The notes under the pieces are model-generated. The model was given only the letters and a program-made list of their open reading frames with translations. It searched no databases and had not been told where the DNA came from. A DNA stretch of 64,000 nucleotides from Impatiens glandulifera (taxonomy: Eukaryota; Streptophyta; Magnoliopsida; Ericales; Balsaminaceae): contig NC_061862.1 of the NCBI RefSeq assembly GCF_907164915.1, positions 144,158,972 through 144,222,971 on the forward strand, in the 5' to 3' direction. Each line of letters starts with the position of its first letter. Within the stretch, counting starts at the first letter, position 1. Of this stretch, positions 23,480 through 36,720 are shown piece after piece. The position numbers and the translations under genes are program-made.

Positions 23480-23770
23480 AACAAAGTTTCATATTAATAG
23501 TTTTAAACGTCCTTAACTTATTATCTACATAACGTTTATAGATAAATAAAAGTTTCACATCACTATTTTAACTACCGAATTTCAGTGAATTAAAGATTTT
23601 GCTTATTGATTCTTTAAAATTCGGTAGTTAAACCCTCAATCTGGCTTGAAATTTGGTAGTTAAATTAGTGATATAAATATTTTATTTATTTAAAAATGTC
23701 ACGCATAATAAGATAACGACGTTTGAAATTATTAAGACAAAATCTTGTTTTTATATAACTTTAATCACAA
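23480..23770. mobile_element. Palindromic foldback MITE, copy 2
   Basis: The left arm (acgtccttaacttattatc ... actaccgaatttcagtg) is mirrored by the right arm (gaaatttggtagttaaattagtg ... acgtttgaaattattaag). The right arm is also a direct repeat of 23050-23165, which ties the two copies together as one family. Confidence 0.6.
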
Positions 23771-24237
23771 TAATCATTAAATTATGATGTTTAAAAAAAA
23801 TACTTAGAGATTTTAATTGGCCATATATAAAGATTGGTGTTTAATGAAATTCAATGTACAATTAAAAGTCTATAAATTTTCATAAATATATAATCTATCA
23901 AAATATCATTCAAATTAAATACAATTGAGAGTACAAAATTTTAATAAATATATAATCTATCAAAGATCATTCAAATCAAACTAAATCCAAATTAGTTGAA
24001 TCTCAATCTCAGATTTAAAGATGGCAGAAATAAAATTCAGCTGCAGACAGATTCAAAGTGATAGAATTGAAAAACTTTTGCATATTTATGATAGAAAACT
24101 ATGGATTAAGATTGGTCAAATGTAATACTATTTAGAAAGATGGTTATAAGGAATAAAAACTCCAAAATATAAGTAAACCATTTGCAAATATATAGGTGTT
24201 GTTATTTGAATCGGTAACATGTTTTATACAATTAACA

Positions 24238-24590
24238 GGGTCGGTCGTGAGATTGAGATTTGGAGTGTCTTAAGCGAAACAAATAAATTTATTTTTATAC
24301 GTTGTTTTATTAGGTATATTTTATGTTAGAATAATTACATATATATAATAATTTTATAGGGTCGGTCTTGAGATTTGGAGTGTCTTAAGCGAAACAAATA
24401 AATTTAGTTTTATATGTTGTTTTATTAGGTATATTTTATGTTAGAATAATTACATATATAATAATTTTATAGGGTCTGTCGTGAGATTTGGAGTGTCTTA
24501 AGCGAAACAAATAAATTTATTTTTATATGTTGTTTTATTAGGTATATTTTATGTTAGAATAATTACATATATAATAATTTTATATTATTA
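24238..24590 (+). repeat. Three tandem copies of a ~117-bp unit
   Basis: Units begin gggtcggtcg (24240), gggtcggtctt (24360) and gggtctgtcg (about 24474). Each runs through cttaagcgaaacaaataaa, ttgttttattaggtatatt and ataattacatatat. They differ at only a few bases, much less than the rest of the relic, so the triplication is fairly recent. Confidence 0.9.
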
Positions 24591-24861
24591 ATAACAAAAC
24601 TAACTTAGTTTAATTGGTTAATTAGTGAGAAACCTTATTAGTGTGTGTTTTTTCTTTTTTCTGGTGCCATGTATACAAATAAACCAGTTAAATCCATATT
24701 AAAAAACTCTACTGCTGAAAGAGATCACATTAACAAGAAGAAAATTACCAAATACCAACATACTAAAGTGATAATATTAATTGATATTCCATATTCCAAT
24801 AGTGAAAACAATTCAGACAAAGAAATTGAATTTGTTAGATCCAAATGAGTTTTGACTTCAA

Positions 24862-24901
24862 CTCGGTCGGGTCGGGTCGGGTCAGGTCGGGTCGGGTCGA
24901 G
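24862..24901 (+). repeat. (GGGTC)n minisatellite
   Basis: About seven imperfect pentamers, including one ggtca. Confidence 0.9.
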
Positions 24902-25359
24902 CCTACAATGTGATAAAAGAAAATATAAATATTTTAAGTTTGGATTTTCATGCTTATTTTCGTCACTTTTTTAAATATATGGTCTTAATTATTTTTATAT
25001 GTATTTTTTAGATGCTAGTAATGCTAATTTAGATGAATTATTATTACAATTTGACAAATTGGTAGTTCGGGACAACATATGAAAAGAGGAAGTAAGATCT
25101 TAATTAAAGATCTGTCTCATATTCATCTTCAAAAAAAATTATGGACAATAGAAACCGAGCTTAGAGATGATGTTATAAGAAGATTTCGATGTGAGCTCGT
25201 CAAATGGTACATCTCTTCAAAAAGATCCCATCAGATTGCAATAAGAATTTAATTTAGCAAGCTCATATAGGAAAATAAAGCAAACATGATTAGGGTTTCA
25301 TGATATGAAGCATATTGAAGAACTGAAACACATCAAGAACAATGTGGTTAGTAGCAATA

Positions 25360-25465
25360 TTGTCCCACAAAAAAGATCACGGATTTTATTTTCATAAAAA
25401 ACGTTTTGAATGAAAGTGGAGAGTCATGATTGTGTGGTGAAATGCTAATTCTCCTTAATTAAACA
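25360..25465 (+). mobile_element. SINE fragment (3' two-thirds)
   Basis: The sequence agatcacggattttattttc ... aaacgttttgaatgaaagtggagagtcatgat ... aatgctaattctccttaatt parallels the copies at 34607 and 57054. The tRNA-like head is degraded. Confidence 0.55.
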
Positions 25466-25616
25466 AAATTGTCACAAAAAAAAATATTCAAACATAAGGA
25501 GGTTATCGATGAAGGGAAATCATAAATCTAAGTCCAATTTCGGGTTTATAAACTTCATAACAAAATTTGAGAGAATGATGTTTATGTCATCAAATTTTTA
25601 ATAGGAGACTAACCTA

Positions 25617-25720
25617 TTAAAGTAACTCAAGTGACAAGAGTAAGTCCTATAAGATCAAGGTCACGCATTCGATTCTCAACTAAAACGCCTTAAGCTGAAA
25701 TATATGTGCGGAATTGCCAA
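25617..25720 (+). mobile_element. SINE-like fragment (head region)
   Basis: aaagtaactcaagtgacaagagtaagtc ... ggtcacgcattcgattctcaac ... cgccttaagctgaa parallels the pol III A-box and B-box region of the copies at 34607 and 57054, but the tail differs. Confidence 0.45.
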
Positions 25721-26260
25721 TTTGAGTGCAAACACATCATTCATAATAACAACATACTATTCCCAGCATGTCACCGCATTTGATGAGAACTCATGCCTCA
25801 TATGTCACAACAAATATAAAAGTTAACCACAACAAATATAAAAGTTAACCATACCACAACCCAGTGTTCTATCTTTGTTAAATCAACAAGTTTCTAACGA
25901 TAGGGATCATGTTAGTATCTTACATCAAATAAAAAATCATCAAAATTCTATGCAAATAACATCAAATGTTTTTAAAACCCTAATCATTTTTTTAAACACT
26001 CTTAAGGAGAAGATTGGTGAACATGCCACAAATATGAACAATTTTTTTAATTCTCATATAAAGAGATATAATCGAAACTTAAATTATGAAAAAAATATTA
26101 AAAGAATGAAATTGGGATATGACTATATTGAAAAATAGTTTTGAGATTCCCTATGAAATGAGGAATATTAGGAGACACTATAAGAGAAAGTTTCAATTCG
26201 AAGGAAGGGCCCTAGGCATCCACCTAACTGGCCCTTACCCTAGGGTGACGATTGAAGCTA

Positions 26261-28555
26261 TATGAGATCAAATATCAAGTTGTTCCTGATTAGTATATAA
26301 AAAGCTTTTTGAGTTTTTTTTTTTTTTTTTTTTTTTATTTTATTTATTATGTTAAGAAAGTATTCAGACAATGGTGTAATGTACCTCTAAACTATCCCAA
26401 GCTCGATTACAGAATTAGCAAAATATATATTTTTTTCTTTCATTACTTTCAGTAATGTAATTTCTTATAGAAAAAAAATTCTGTGTATGTTTAGAGAAAC
26501 GTTGCTTAATTGTTGCTCAAAACAAAAAAGTTGAAATTTATTATTAAATTTAATAAAAAAATTTGGTTTTAAAAAATATATGAAAGACTATAATAGATAT
26601 ACTAACTTTATCAAAACTCAATCTCCATCTTTGCAAAAAAATAAATAAAAAGAAGTTAAAATCCAATCTCCATTTTATTAAGTAGTTATGATAATTTTCA
26701 TATATCTAACTTTGAGATTGATATTGATTTTAAAAGATAATGTTTTGTATTTGGTTTGTAAAGTAGTAAACTATACTAAATATAAAAATATTAAACTTAC
26801 TAAGATAATTTAAGTAACAAGTGATTCTTAAGAGATTTAATGTTATATATTCGATTTTTGAGGTTGTTTGATATTATTTGTTTAAAATTTGAATTTAAAC
26901 ATATATCTTTTATTCTATTGAAAAAAAATTAAAATTTATCATTTTTAAAGTGAGTTTGCATTCTCGTTAATAGTCTCTATCCTCCCCCATTTAACATCAC
27001 ATTAATATAAATGTTTGTAACATGTTTAATTGTGTAAATTATAAACTATAATAGATTTGTGTTTAAATATAGGTAAACATGAACATGGGTGTAATATGCT
27101 GTGCTTTTTTTTTTTTTTTTATCATAAAATAACCTTTTATATTATGATAATTATCACCTACAAAATTTCCTTAATTACCGCACTTACACAAGAAAAAGAA
27201 TAGCTCAAAATAAACCATATAGCCTTATATCATATTGTATGACCCCCTAAAAAAACTAGACCATATAACCAACATCCCTTTCGGTCACCGCTCCCTTAAA
27301 GACACGTTAATGGGTTGGCCTAACACGTCCCACGTCCCTTGTAATTCATGACAATATGAAGTTAGAAGAGTTCTTTGGCGGTGAGGTGTCCTAATAGTTC
27401 TTCTTTAATTCAAAAAAAAAATTGCTCACTAAGAGTCCATCTTCTCTCTTATTTAGAAATATTTATTTTTATTTCTATTAAGAATCAAACATAAAACCTT
27501 GAGTCTTTTACGCAATATTTTTTTTCAAAATTGACACTTGAGTTATTATATGATGTCAAGTTTGCATTGCATCACTATTCTATTTGCAATTTTAACTTAA
27601 AAGAAAAAGTTAAGTTTGAGATTAGATCGAACTAAGGTTTATATATACTCATAAATATAATGAGTTCATTTTAAATAAAGTTCTTCAATTTCATAGAAAT
27701 TAAAAATGAAAATGATTTTTATTTCCTTAATATAACAAACTGATCAATAAACTATATTAAGGTAATGTAGTCTTAACTGTAATAAATATATTTAAATCAT
27801 AATAATCATATTTTACTCAAGTTGGAATAATTATCATATAGAGCATTGAATGGAGAAATATACATATATTATTTGAATAATTTTCAATATTTTGGTTTGG
27901 TAGAATAATTTTCCAAGTAAAATGCAACAAGTTGCTGGCTGGACTCAGTGTGGTAATTAATAGGACTCAGTGAAGATTAATACATCAAATGTAAGTTGAC
28001 TAATGATAAGTAATTAAGATATGTAATTAACAACTAATTTACACATTTAATTTGTATAATTGATTACTTAACTAGGATTAATTTGCAAATTGTGCAAACT
28101 ATAACAGCATCTTATATGTGATCCAATCTTCTTCTTAAAATACTATTGTATTAAAAATGTCATTAATAAATAAGCTAAAAAAATAGTCACAAGATTACAA
28201 AGTATAATAATAAACAATGTAAGAATATAAAATAAATAAAAAGTACAGAAAGTGTGACATAACCGACTAGTTGTAACTTTAAACTCGATTTTCACTTGTA
28301 ACGACTTAAGTTAAAGTGGGATCATTATTATGAATGATCGTACAACTTTTTTTTTTTATAAAAAAACTAAGATTTCAATTTTTTTTTTTTGCAAAATACA
28401 TAACAAAACTATTGCAATCAAAAGTCCTTACAAAATCTAGAATATCACTAGCTGAAGTAACTGGGAGAGCTCCAAAGAACCTGGACCACTACATATGTAA
28501 GATCGCAAACCACAGTCTTGCGATCTTTTCTAGTCGGTTCTATATACATTTGATT
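26261..28555. other. AT-rich intergenic region
   Basis: No gene supported. A T-run of about 23 (26312-26335) and a T-run at 27103-27120 stand out. About 27340-27425 resembles the 3' end of the SINE family (gtgtcctaatagttcttctttaatt plus A-run), too decayed to be sure. Confidence 0.45.
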
Positions 28556-28910
28556 CAAATTTGAAGTTATTGAATTCGAGGCGAATTCGAATATAATAAA
28601 TAATATTTTGAGCCGAACTCGAACTAAAAATATTTTGTTCGATTGTTCACGACTCGATCGCAAACTTTTATTTATTTCGAATTTGAATTATTTGAATTTA
28701 TGGTTTGATATTGTTTGAATCAAGGTTCTAACAATTCAAATCGTACTCGAGTTCGAACTTTACTTCGAATCGAGCTCGAACCAAATTTTATTAAATTTTC
28801 AAGCTTCCAATCGAAATCAAATTCAAATACGGTTCATATTTTTTGAGTTAATTCTCGAATATCATTTTTTTTTGTATTATTCGATTTGATTCGGTTCATT
28901 TGCACAAGAA
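28556..28910. mobile_element. TCGAA-rich foldback-type repeat
   Basis: Dense in gaattcga, cgaactcgaac, tcgagttcgaac and aatcgagctcgaacc motifs in both orientations, as in a well-known class of plant hAT-derived MITEs. Exact ends and target duplication not found. Confidence 0.4.
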
Positions 28911-30052
28911 CAAGATCATATCAACAAATAAAATAATTGTTAAAACAATTTTAGTAAATATGAACACTTCAATAATATACAAAACTCAATATTGATTATT
29001 ATTATTATTATTATTTTTAGCATCTTCATGACACTTGTTTTGATTTAGAATCGGTCAGAGTGACTAAACAATAATGGTCTACTACTACTTATTGTCACAT
29101 GAAAAGATAATCAATATTTGATTTTCTTTATTGTCAATTAATTAAAAGGTATATTAGAATCTTATGAGGCATGAGCCAATATTTTCCTTAAAAAAAGACA
29201 TTATGTTGGCCATTAAATAGCCACCCCATTCAAACACAAATTAGTTGAGAAAATGTCTGCCAGAAATCTCAATAATTTGTTGCAGTTGGGCAAATAACTA
29301 AAATTAAAGGTATGTCTTTCTCCATGCCGGATAATTAGAAAATTCAAATACCCTTTTGCTTCTTTTCATTTTTATTATTTATTTATGAATTTCTGCCCTT
29401 TTTTTAAGTAATTAAATCATAGAATCCTATAATTAATATATGTTAATTCTAATCATTTTCAACTTTAAGAAGTGTTCAACTCTCTTCTAAACATCAAATA
29501 TGACAATTTGACATCAAACACAATTTTTTATTAATTTTTTCATTGTTATTTGAACTATTATGATGAGTTAACTTTTAATATCCATTTTATTAGTAAACTA
29601 TATTTAGATTTTAATTTCCAAATTGATATGCCTAATAGATATAGTTTCAAATGCTAATGAATAATTAAGCTATATATATTCTTTGTAATCTATATTTGAT
29701 TTCTAATTAATTTTAGAAATTTTCATTAGATTGCAACATAATCAGATACGGATTTATATTAGGGATAGGGCTTATGTCGATTCAGCCAATCCTACAAAAA
29801 AAAAAAATTAATTTTATGGTAGAAATATGATATGAACTCCAAATTTCATATTTGTTTTTTCAATTTAATTAAATATTTATTTATTTAATATTTATTTTAA
29901 AAATGATAAAATTTATATTTATACACTCGTTTTATCCATAAATTTTATTTTATTTTTTAAACTCACCACAAATATTTTTCAAGTCCATCCCAATTCGAAT
30001 TTTCCATCTCTTGACACAATTAATACTTGAATAAAAAAACTAATACTACCAG
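28911..30052. other. AT-rich intergenic region
   Basis: No gene or mobile element that I can support; a short (ATT)n tract at about 28995-29013. Confidence 0.45.
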
Positions 30053-30148
30053 AATAGTCCGGTGGAAAGAGTCAACTTAAGAGACCAACATGTCACGAGT
30101 TCAAACTGTGGGTGTCATATTTCGTAATTCAAAAAAAAATATTACTTA
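30053..30148 (+). mobile_element. Short SINE-like sequence
   Basis: agtccggtggaaagagtcaactta (A-box like), cacgagttcaaactgtgg (B-box like) and an A-run at about 30131-30139. It is shorter than the other SINE copies and may be another subfamily. Confidence 0.4.
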
Positions 30149-31189
30149 AACAAACTAATTAACTATTCCATGTATATATTATATATTTTGTTTAGAAAGA
30201 AACAAAAAAGTAAAAAGAAAAAGGTAGCTAGGACAAGGTGATCACTTGTTTTGTCATGGGATTCTATTAAGTGAATGCATTCCCCAAAAACGTGTTAATT
30301 AACAAACAAATGTTTTTTTTTATCTAAAGACACTTTGTGGGGGACACAAGATTCAAAAAGCATTTCTTCTTCTTCATGCCATCCTAATATATATTGTCAT
30401 TTAGCTTCAATGTATAATTCACCTTTTATATTTCTTATTCATTTGTTTTAGACAGCTCATAAATCCTTATCATTCCATATATAATGCTCACCATTTATAT
30501 AATCTAATTAGTTTTCCATCTGTATATATTGTAATGCTACTAATTAACTAAGAAGAAATTTAACTTTTTGTTTTTATCTTATTGAGTTCGGCATAGGTTA
30601 TGATTGAGTATTCGTGTTATAGTGCTTAAAATCGTGGATCTGCTAGAAGATATTATTAGCTAGTTTGGTTGCTGTTTTCGCTTTCTTTTTTATTTGTTTT
30701 AGTCGTCGTTTTATTTTCTTTCTTTTAGCATTATTGTTATATTTATTTATTTTTGATAGCACTACAAAAGTACGTGATTACATTTTTTGTTTTTGGTATA
30801 AAATTGTGGATAATTCTCTTTTGGTATAGTATTATTTATTTATTGAGAAACGAATAATTATGTTAAAAGTTGTTAAGATCATATCAAATTACTTAGAAAA
30901 TTGATTGAAGAACAAAAAAATTAAATAATCAAACATAATAAGAATTGAGTATTAGAATAAAGGTGATAAAAGATCAAGACATGTAGTGTTGTATTTTCAT
31001 AAAATAGCTAAAAGTTAAGCAGTGTTGGAATGATTCAACTATTCAAAATTCTTGTTGATATTAAATATGAGTTTAAGAAACAACACTAACATTTGTATTG
31101 TTATAAAAAAAAGTTATTGATTTGTGTTAATATAATATTTTTATTGAGAAAAAAATAGTTATTATATTAAAAGTTGTTTAGAGCACATC

Positions 31190-31832
31190 TAGCGCTGTGC
31201 AAAAAATTTGAAAAATCGAACCGAACCAAACCGATTGCTTCCTAATTTCATTTCATTGGTTTATTGGTAAACTGGTTCTAGCGGTTCCGGTTAATCGTAT
31301 TTTTATAGGTTAAATGTTTCGGTTTTCGATTGAACTATTTTTCTAACTTTTAACCGGTACCGGTAATAATTTAATTATATATTTATATTAGTTATTTTGT
31401 AAAATATTATAATATTAATAATGTATATTAGTTATTTTTAAATATTATATATCTTATAATATTTAATAATCTATTATAAATAACAGAATATGAACAAGAA
31501 GACGACACAAACCATAGTTTTGAAAAACATTATTTGCCTCTTAGTTTTTATTTTTAATTTAATTTAACTTAAGTCTTCATTTAATTATTTTTCTTTTGAC
31601 CATTTACCATAAATATTTATTAGTATCTTGATAGTATATGTAATTGTCCAATTGATGAAATATTTAATATTTAATTTTAAAAAATTAATTATCAATTTCC
31701 GGTTAAACCCAGTTAATTGACCATGAACAAGAACGGGTATGTACCGGTAAAACCGATATTAATACCGGTTTGTAAAATAAAAGGAAAAACCAGACTTAAC
31801 CGGATCTGTTTAACCGGTTAATCACCCCAAAT
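31190..31832. mobile_element. hAT-type MITE rich in ACCG/CGGT motifs
   Basis: It starts tagcgctgtgcaaaa ... atcgaaccgaaccaaaccg and ends accggttaatcacccc, with many aaccggt/ccggtt motifs in both orientations. This is the text of a common plant hAT-derived foldback family. The two ends match only partly and no clear 8-bp duplication is seen. Confidence 0.5.
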
Positions 31833-32639
31833 CATAACAAATTAGTAAGAAAAAATGAACAATAGCAAAACATAATAAAAAAATATATATTACTAGAATA
31901 GAAGTGATCATATTCTTTAAAATGGTGACTTGTCAATGTTGTTTGAACTCTCAATTCTACTATAGTCTATAGATAATATTGATATAAATTGATATCAATA
32001 AAGATTCAAGGAGAACAATATCAAGTATTGTCAGGATGCAACTTTTCAAAATTCCAATTATATTACATCACTTTAAAAAAAGAATACATTTTTATGTGGT
32101 AGAAGAACATTGTTGATTCTTCTTTGCATTTCTCTTTGACCCAATCTAATCCATGCCTTAACCAGCTGACCCGGCTTCCTATGTGTGAGTAAATCGACCC
32201 ACATTCCCACTTTCTCTTATCCTATTTTTAGTGGTCCAAACTATTTTTGAAACACCTAAATTCAGAGTGGGACATATTTGAGTTTGAACAAAATAATTAT
32301 TGTTTTTTTTTTAAAGTATTTTGGATTATTGATTTAGATAATATAATGTTTAGAAATATATTTAATGGTGTACATATTAGTAAATTAAATAGATTCGGTT
32401 AAACTCATCTTGATCCACTCGGTATTGTCAAAAGTGTATTGACATAAAAAAAAAATTGTTATTATATTTTTGTTTATAATGTTATATTAAAAACATATAA
32501 TAGTTGTATTATAATGAAAAAAAGTGATATGCGATAATTATATACATATTATACCATAACTATTATTCTCTTTTCTCTTGCTATAAAAAAAACTAGTGAA
32601 ATTGAAAAATGTTGTTTTTCGATTCTTTCGATGACTTTT
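31833..32639. other. AT-rich spacer, nothing recognised
   Basis: No gene or repeat supported. Confidence 0.4.
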
Positions 32640-33330
32640 CTAGCATTTAAAAGTGTCTCGTTTAATTTTTCTTCACTTAGATTTGGTATTATATTTTGTT
32701 CGGTGCGACATTTTATTTACCCGGATCAAAATTTTCATATTATATTTTTTTTTATTCAAGTAATATTTTCAACCGTAGGTGAGTCGTTTGCTTCTCATAT
32801 CCTTTAATTATGTTGGTGATCTTTTATCGAGTTCGTATATGTCTCTTTCTTAGCAGCAAGACAAAATTATATAAAAATCTTTTTTATATTTTTTATTTAT
32901 GATTTGTACGAGTTTCTCACTTTTTTGCCACATACGTAGATGGTCAATTGTCATTTTGGAAAAAAAAAATTCTGACGTTCTTTATCCACCCTTGACTAAG
33001 AATAATTTCAATTTTCGTTCAGAATATTTAGTAGAGATTCTTTCGACACTATTTTATTGGTTAGTTTGGCTTATTCTACTTCAACACTCATATTTTATAA
33101 AAGTGACCCTCAATAAATTGCATGATTATCGGATATTCACAGTTGAAAATTGTAATTTTGTAAATTGTTCATCTAATTTGATATTTAAATCATTAATTGT
33201 TTGTACTGATTTTTTTGTATTTTTATTAATTAACTTTTTATACATAATTTCAATTGAATTAAATGAAAAATACGTACTTTTTATAATGATTATTATGTTC
33301 TTATGTTCAAACTTTAGTAGTATAAATTAA
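32640..33330 (+). repeat. Dispersed repeat, copy 2
   Basis: Parallels 36050-36720 over several blocks: ttggtattatattttgttcggtgcgacatttt, gagtttctcacttttttgccacata, tagatggtcaattgtcat, ttctgacgtt, gtagagattctttcgacactatttta. A 143-codon open frame inside (32899-33330) is not shared with the other copy, so I do not call it a gene. No terminal repeats or protein domain seen. Confidence 0.5.
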
Positions 33331-34606
33331 ATCTATTTATTTTTCCAAAGTGGAGATGGGTTGGCCCAACCCTAGATCCAATCTATCTTAAGGAATTTCA
33401 ATGTTTTCATTTCCAAAAAATAAAATATAAACACTCAATTTTATTCTAACTTTGAAGCATACAAAACACAACTAATTGGTTAATCTTATTTGTAAACTAA
33501 TATTTTATCACAAGTAGTAATTTCATTGAAATATCATTAAATGTTCATTTACTTTTGATTATTTAATTGGTCATGAACCTTTTAATTTCTCAATGAACCA
33601 TGCACATGCAAGTATTAAGAATTTGGGAAGAGGCAATTTTAAGATCATTGACTACTATATATTAAAGCTAGCTTAGCTAACTTCATAAGTTCTATTTATA
33701 TCTCAAATCTCACCTTTCAGTCAATATTAACAATGGCATACCTAACTAAATTACTTTTTCAAAAAAACTAATTGGTGTCCATTCCGATTCTACCCCTTAG
33801 AAATGCAATCACTTTTGTTTTTGTTTTATAACAATTAACTTTATTTTAAAATATAACAAACATAACACAACAAAGAGGTTTGTTTCTTTGTGTGGGGGGA
33901 ATAATTATGTATTAGAAAATAATAAATAAAAATGAAGAAATAAACAAAAGAAAGTATATAATTAGATTAAATGAAAGAAAGTTTATAATTAATAAAAGTG
34001 TGTAAGCAGCTTCCTACACATACGACCATTACATCGGTTAGATGCAAGTTGGCAAAACCCATAATCTCTTGTCTTGGAGCTTGTTTGATATTTAGTTTTA
34101 TCTGAGTTTTGGATAAAAATATTATATTTGGTTTAAAAAAAATAGTTTTTTTAATTTATTGGTCATTGATCCTCTAAATAGATGAAATAGAAATATGAGG
34201 GAGGATATATTAAAATGTATTTTAGTGGATAAAAGAAGTGATGAGGTAGATGAATTGAAATGAAGAAAAATATTGAATTTTGAGTAAAAATATAGAAAAA
34301 ATCATATCAAACAAGCTCAAATATGGTCTTGGTCAATTCCTCTTTATCATTTATATATAATACATACTTAATCTATATATCAACTATAAGGAATTTTGTA
34401 CTTACTCAAAAATAAATGAAAATTCCTAATTATTTTGAATTATTTCTGTTGAAGAGAGAACATTTTTTTTGGTTATGTTTTAATAAGGTTTTTTTTAAAT
34501 AAAACAAATTTCATTATTTGTTTTTGTTTGTGAAGATTATGAAAAAATAATAAAAAGTATAATACAGTGTAAGTTAATATTATATATATGTTTCTTATAA
34601 ATTATC
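33331..34606. other. AT-rich intergenic region
   Basis: No gene or element supported. Confidence 0.45.
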
Positions 34607-34749
34607 TATCAAGGTAGCTCAATGATAAGAGTAGGCTTAAGTGACTAAAAAGTCACGGGTTCGATTTCAATTGAAAGCGATTTAAGTTAAAATGGAGAAT
34701 TATGATGGTAGGAGTGTCATGTTAGTTCTCCTTAATTAAAAAAAAATAT
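34607..34749 (+). mobile_element. tRNA-derived SINE, nearly full length
   Basis: The head ctatcaaggtagctcaatgataagag contains a pol III A-box-like tract and cacgggttcgatttcaat contains a B-box (GGTTCGA). The body runs gaaagcgatttaagttaaaatggagaattatgatgg and the tail gtcatgttagttctccttaatt ends in A9. It matches the copy at 57054-57194 along its full length and is the best-preserved member of the family here. Confidence 0.8.
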
Positions 34750-35228
34750 ATTTTCTCAGAAATTATTTACAAGAAAACTCAAAACACCCGAGATACCTCA
34801 AAAACTCATACATTATAAGGTATGCCGTGAGATTTTTCAACATCTTCCTTTGAAATTGTTTTTTTAAATAATGTTGATTATTCTCTTTTATTTTAAAGTA
34901 TTTTTCTCTTTTTTTTCTAGTCCTTTTAATCTTGGTGGCCAGATTCAACATAGGTAGAGGAGAAATCATTAGATTAAGACTTTATTTTTCTTAATAATGA
35001 TTTAAAAGATTAGATGAGAATATAAATATGAACAAAAGTAAGCAAGTCCTTTTTTATTGGCATATGGGAGTCAATAACTAATTTATATAGAGATCTAGAG
35101 TTGTGTCATTGAAATTTATTTAATTCACCACAATTAATTATGTTTCCGATTTGATTTGGTAGTTGATGGTGAATAATATAAGTACGATGTTTACAAGTTT
35201 TGTGAGATAATCTCATTTGCTATTTTTA

Positions 35229-35315
35229 ATTAAGGAGAACTAGCATGATAACCCTACTGTCATTGTCCATACTTTCATTCAAAGCGTTTTCAGTTGGAAT
35301 CGGGATAACCTCATT
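35229..35315 (-). mobile_element. SINE fragment (3' part, minus strand)
   Basis: The reverse complement reads ttccaactgaaaacgctttgaatgaaagtatgg ... atcatgctagttctccttaatta, the body and tail of the SINE family. The tRNA-like head is missing. Confidence 0.65.
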
Positions 35316-36049
35316 TGTAATGATGTGTATTAAAAATTATTATAACTGTTAGGACCATTAAGTTTGAACTACAGGAAGAGTTTAAAAAAATACCTCAAGA
35401 ATAGTGTATGAAAATATAATAATTGTTACATTAGAAAAAAAAAACATTGATTTCAAGATGATTATAGTAATAAAAGTTTGGCTTTGGATGATGTTTGGCA
35501 TGAGGTTATAATGTTATATATGAAGCAAGAAGCTGCTTTTCTCATCTTTTAAGAAAGTTTGACTGTGACTTCATAATAAATGACCATTTGTTTTTATGAT
35601 GTAAATTTTAATAATATATTATTAACAAAACTGTTAAAGGAGAGATTGTGACATCATTTATTATAATTAAATACAATATATTTAAAAAAACTAAAAAATG
35701 AGAGAAAAAAAAATAAGAAGAAGAAGCAAGTGACAACATATTCAAATTGTCTTTTATGTCTCATTCGATGCCAAGACCTTCCTATAAGAAAATTCTTCAA
35801 AAGAACAAATGTGACAATAAATTGTGTCAATGCCAACTTATTGTTTGGTCATTAATATAAACATTAAACTTATTTTTAAAATAACTAGACCCAAACTAGT
35901 TATAATATATATAACATTAATAAAGTTTAAGGAAAAAAATTAAGTTAAAAACTTTTCTTTCAATTTTTTTTTGCTTTTTTGTAAAAAAAGATAAAAACTA
36001 TTTTTTCTTGACCCTTCAAATGAGTTTTTTTTAACATTGGAGGGTGCCT

Positions 36050-36720
36050 CATTTGTTTTTTTACTACTCAGAATTTCAGTTAGTGTTATGCTTTGTTTGG
36101 TGTGATATTTTGTTTAGCAAAATAAAAAAAAAAAATTATTAAGAATTTGTATAATTCAAATAATATTCTCAGTTATTAGTGGGTTATTGTTTGTTGCTTA
36201 TACTCTCCGATTGTCTTATTAATCATTTCTCGAGTCTATGTTTGTCCCCTTATTTGCGATAAATGAGATAAAGTTACCAGATTTGAAGTTTCTTTTTTAT
36301 TTTTTAATAAGTTGTCACTAAAGTTGATCTTTCAGTTGGAAGCTCTCTTTTAGGTATCCTTTCATTATTTTTATGAATTTCTCACTTTTTTTTACCATAT
36401 ATGTTAGATGATTAGTTATCAAAAATATAATTCTGGCGTTGTTTACTAACTCTCGATCAAGCACAACTTTTACTGCACTCAAAATATTTTATAGAGATTT
36501 TTACGACACTGTTTCGACTTGTTCTATTTCACCTTATATCGTTACAGTTCTTTTAAAGTCACTTTAAAAAATTACAACATTATTGAATATTCTTCATTAA
36601 AATTTTAATTAATACATATTTGTCATACCATTAATTAACATATAATTTTTCATTTAATAGTTAAATTATATTTATAATTTGATGTATAGATATATTAATT
36701 ATTATAAATTATATATTCTT
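36050..36720 (+). repeat. Dispersed repeat, copy 3
   Basis: Shares ordered blocks with 32640-33330 (ggtgtgatattttgtttagc, gaatttctcactttttttta, ttagatgattagttatca, attctggcgtt, tagagatttttacgacactgttt) and its first part with 7480-7680. Confidence 0.5.

Larger units (their letters stand above)
24238..26260 (+). mobile_element. Possible hAT-type transposon relic
   Basis: The left part has gggtcggtcNtgagatttggagtgtcttaagcgaa, and the right end has gggccctaggcatccacctaac and accctagggtg (26208-26250). These resemble the terminal text of a hAT group frequent in plants that carry a TTF-zinc-finger transposase. Between them are short frames (24645-24848; 25875-26138, lysine/asparagine-rich) that I cannot match to the transposase. 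Treat as tentative. The interior also holds SINE pieces and a GGGTC minisatellite. Confidence 0.35.

Noticed and set aside
24645..24848. 67-codon frame as a separate gene
   Set aside because: Lysine- and asparagine-rich frame within a probable transposon relic, without a recognisable domain or splice context.
32899..33330. 143-codon plus-strand open frame
   Set aside because: It lies inside a dispersed repeat; the related copy at 36050-36720 does not keep the frame, composition is typical of AT-rich chance ORFs, and no domain is recognised.
34607..34680. Possible tRNA gene
   Set aside because: A-box and B-box text is present but no cloverleaf closes; the body, tail and A-run show a tRNA-derived SINE.
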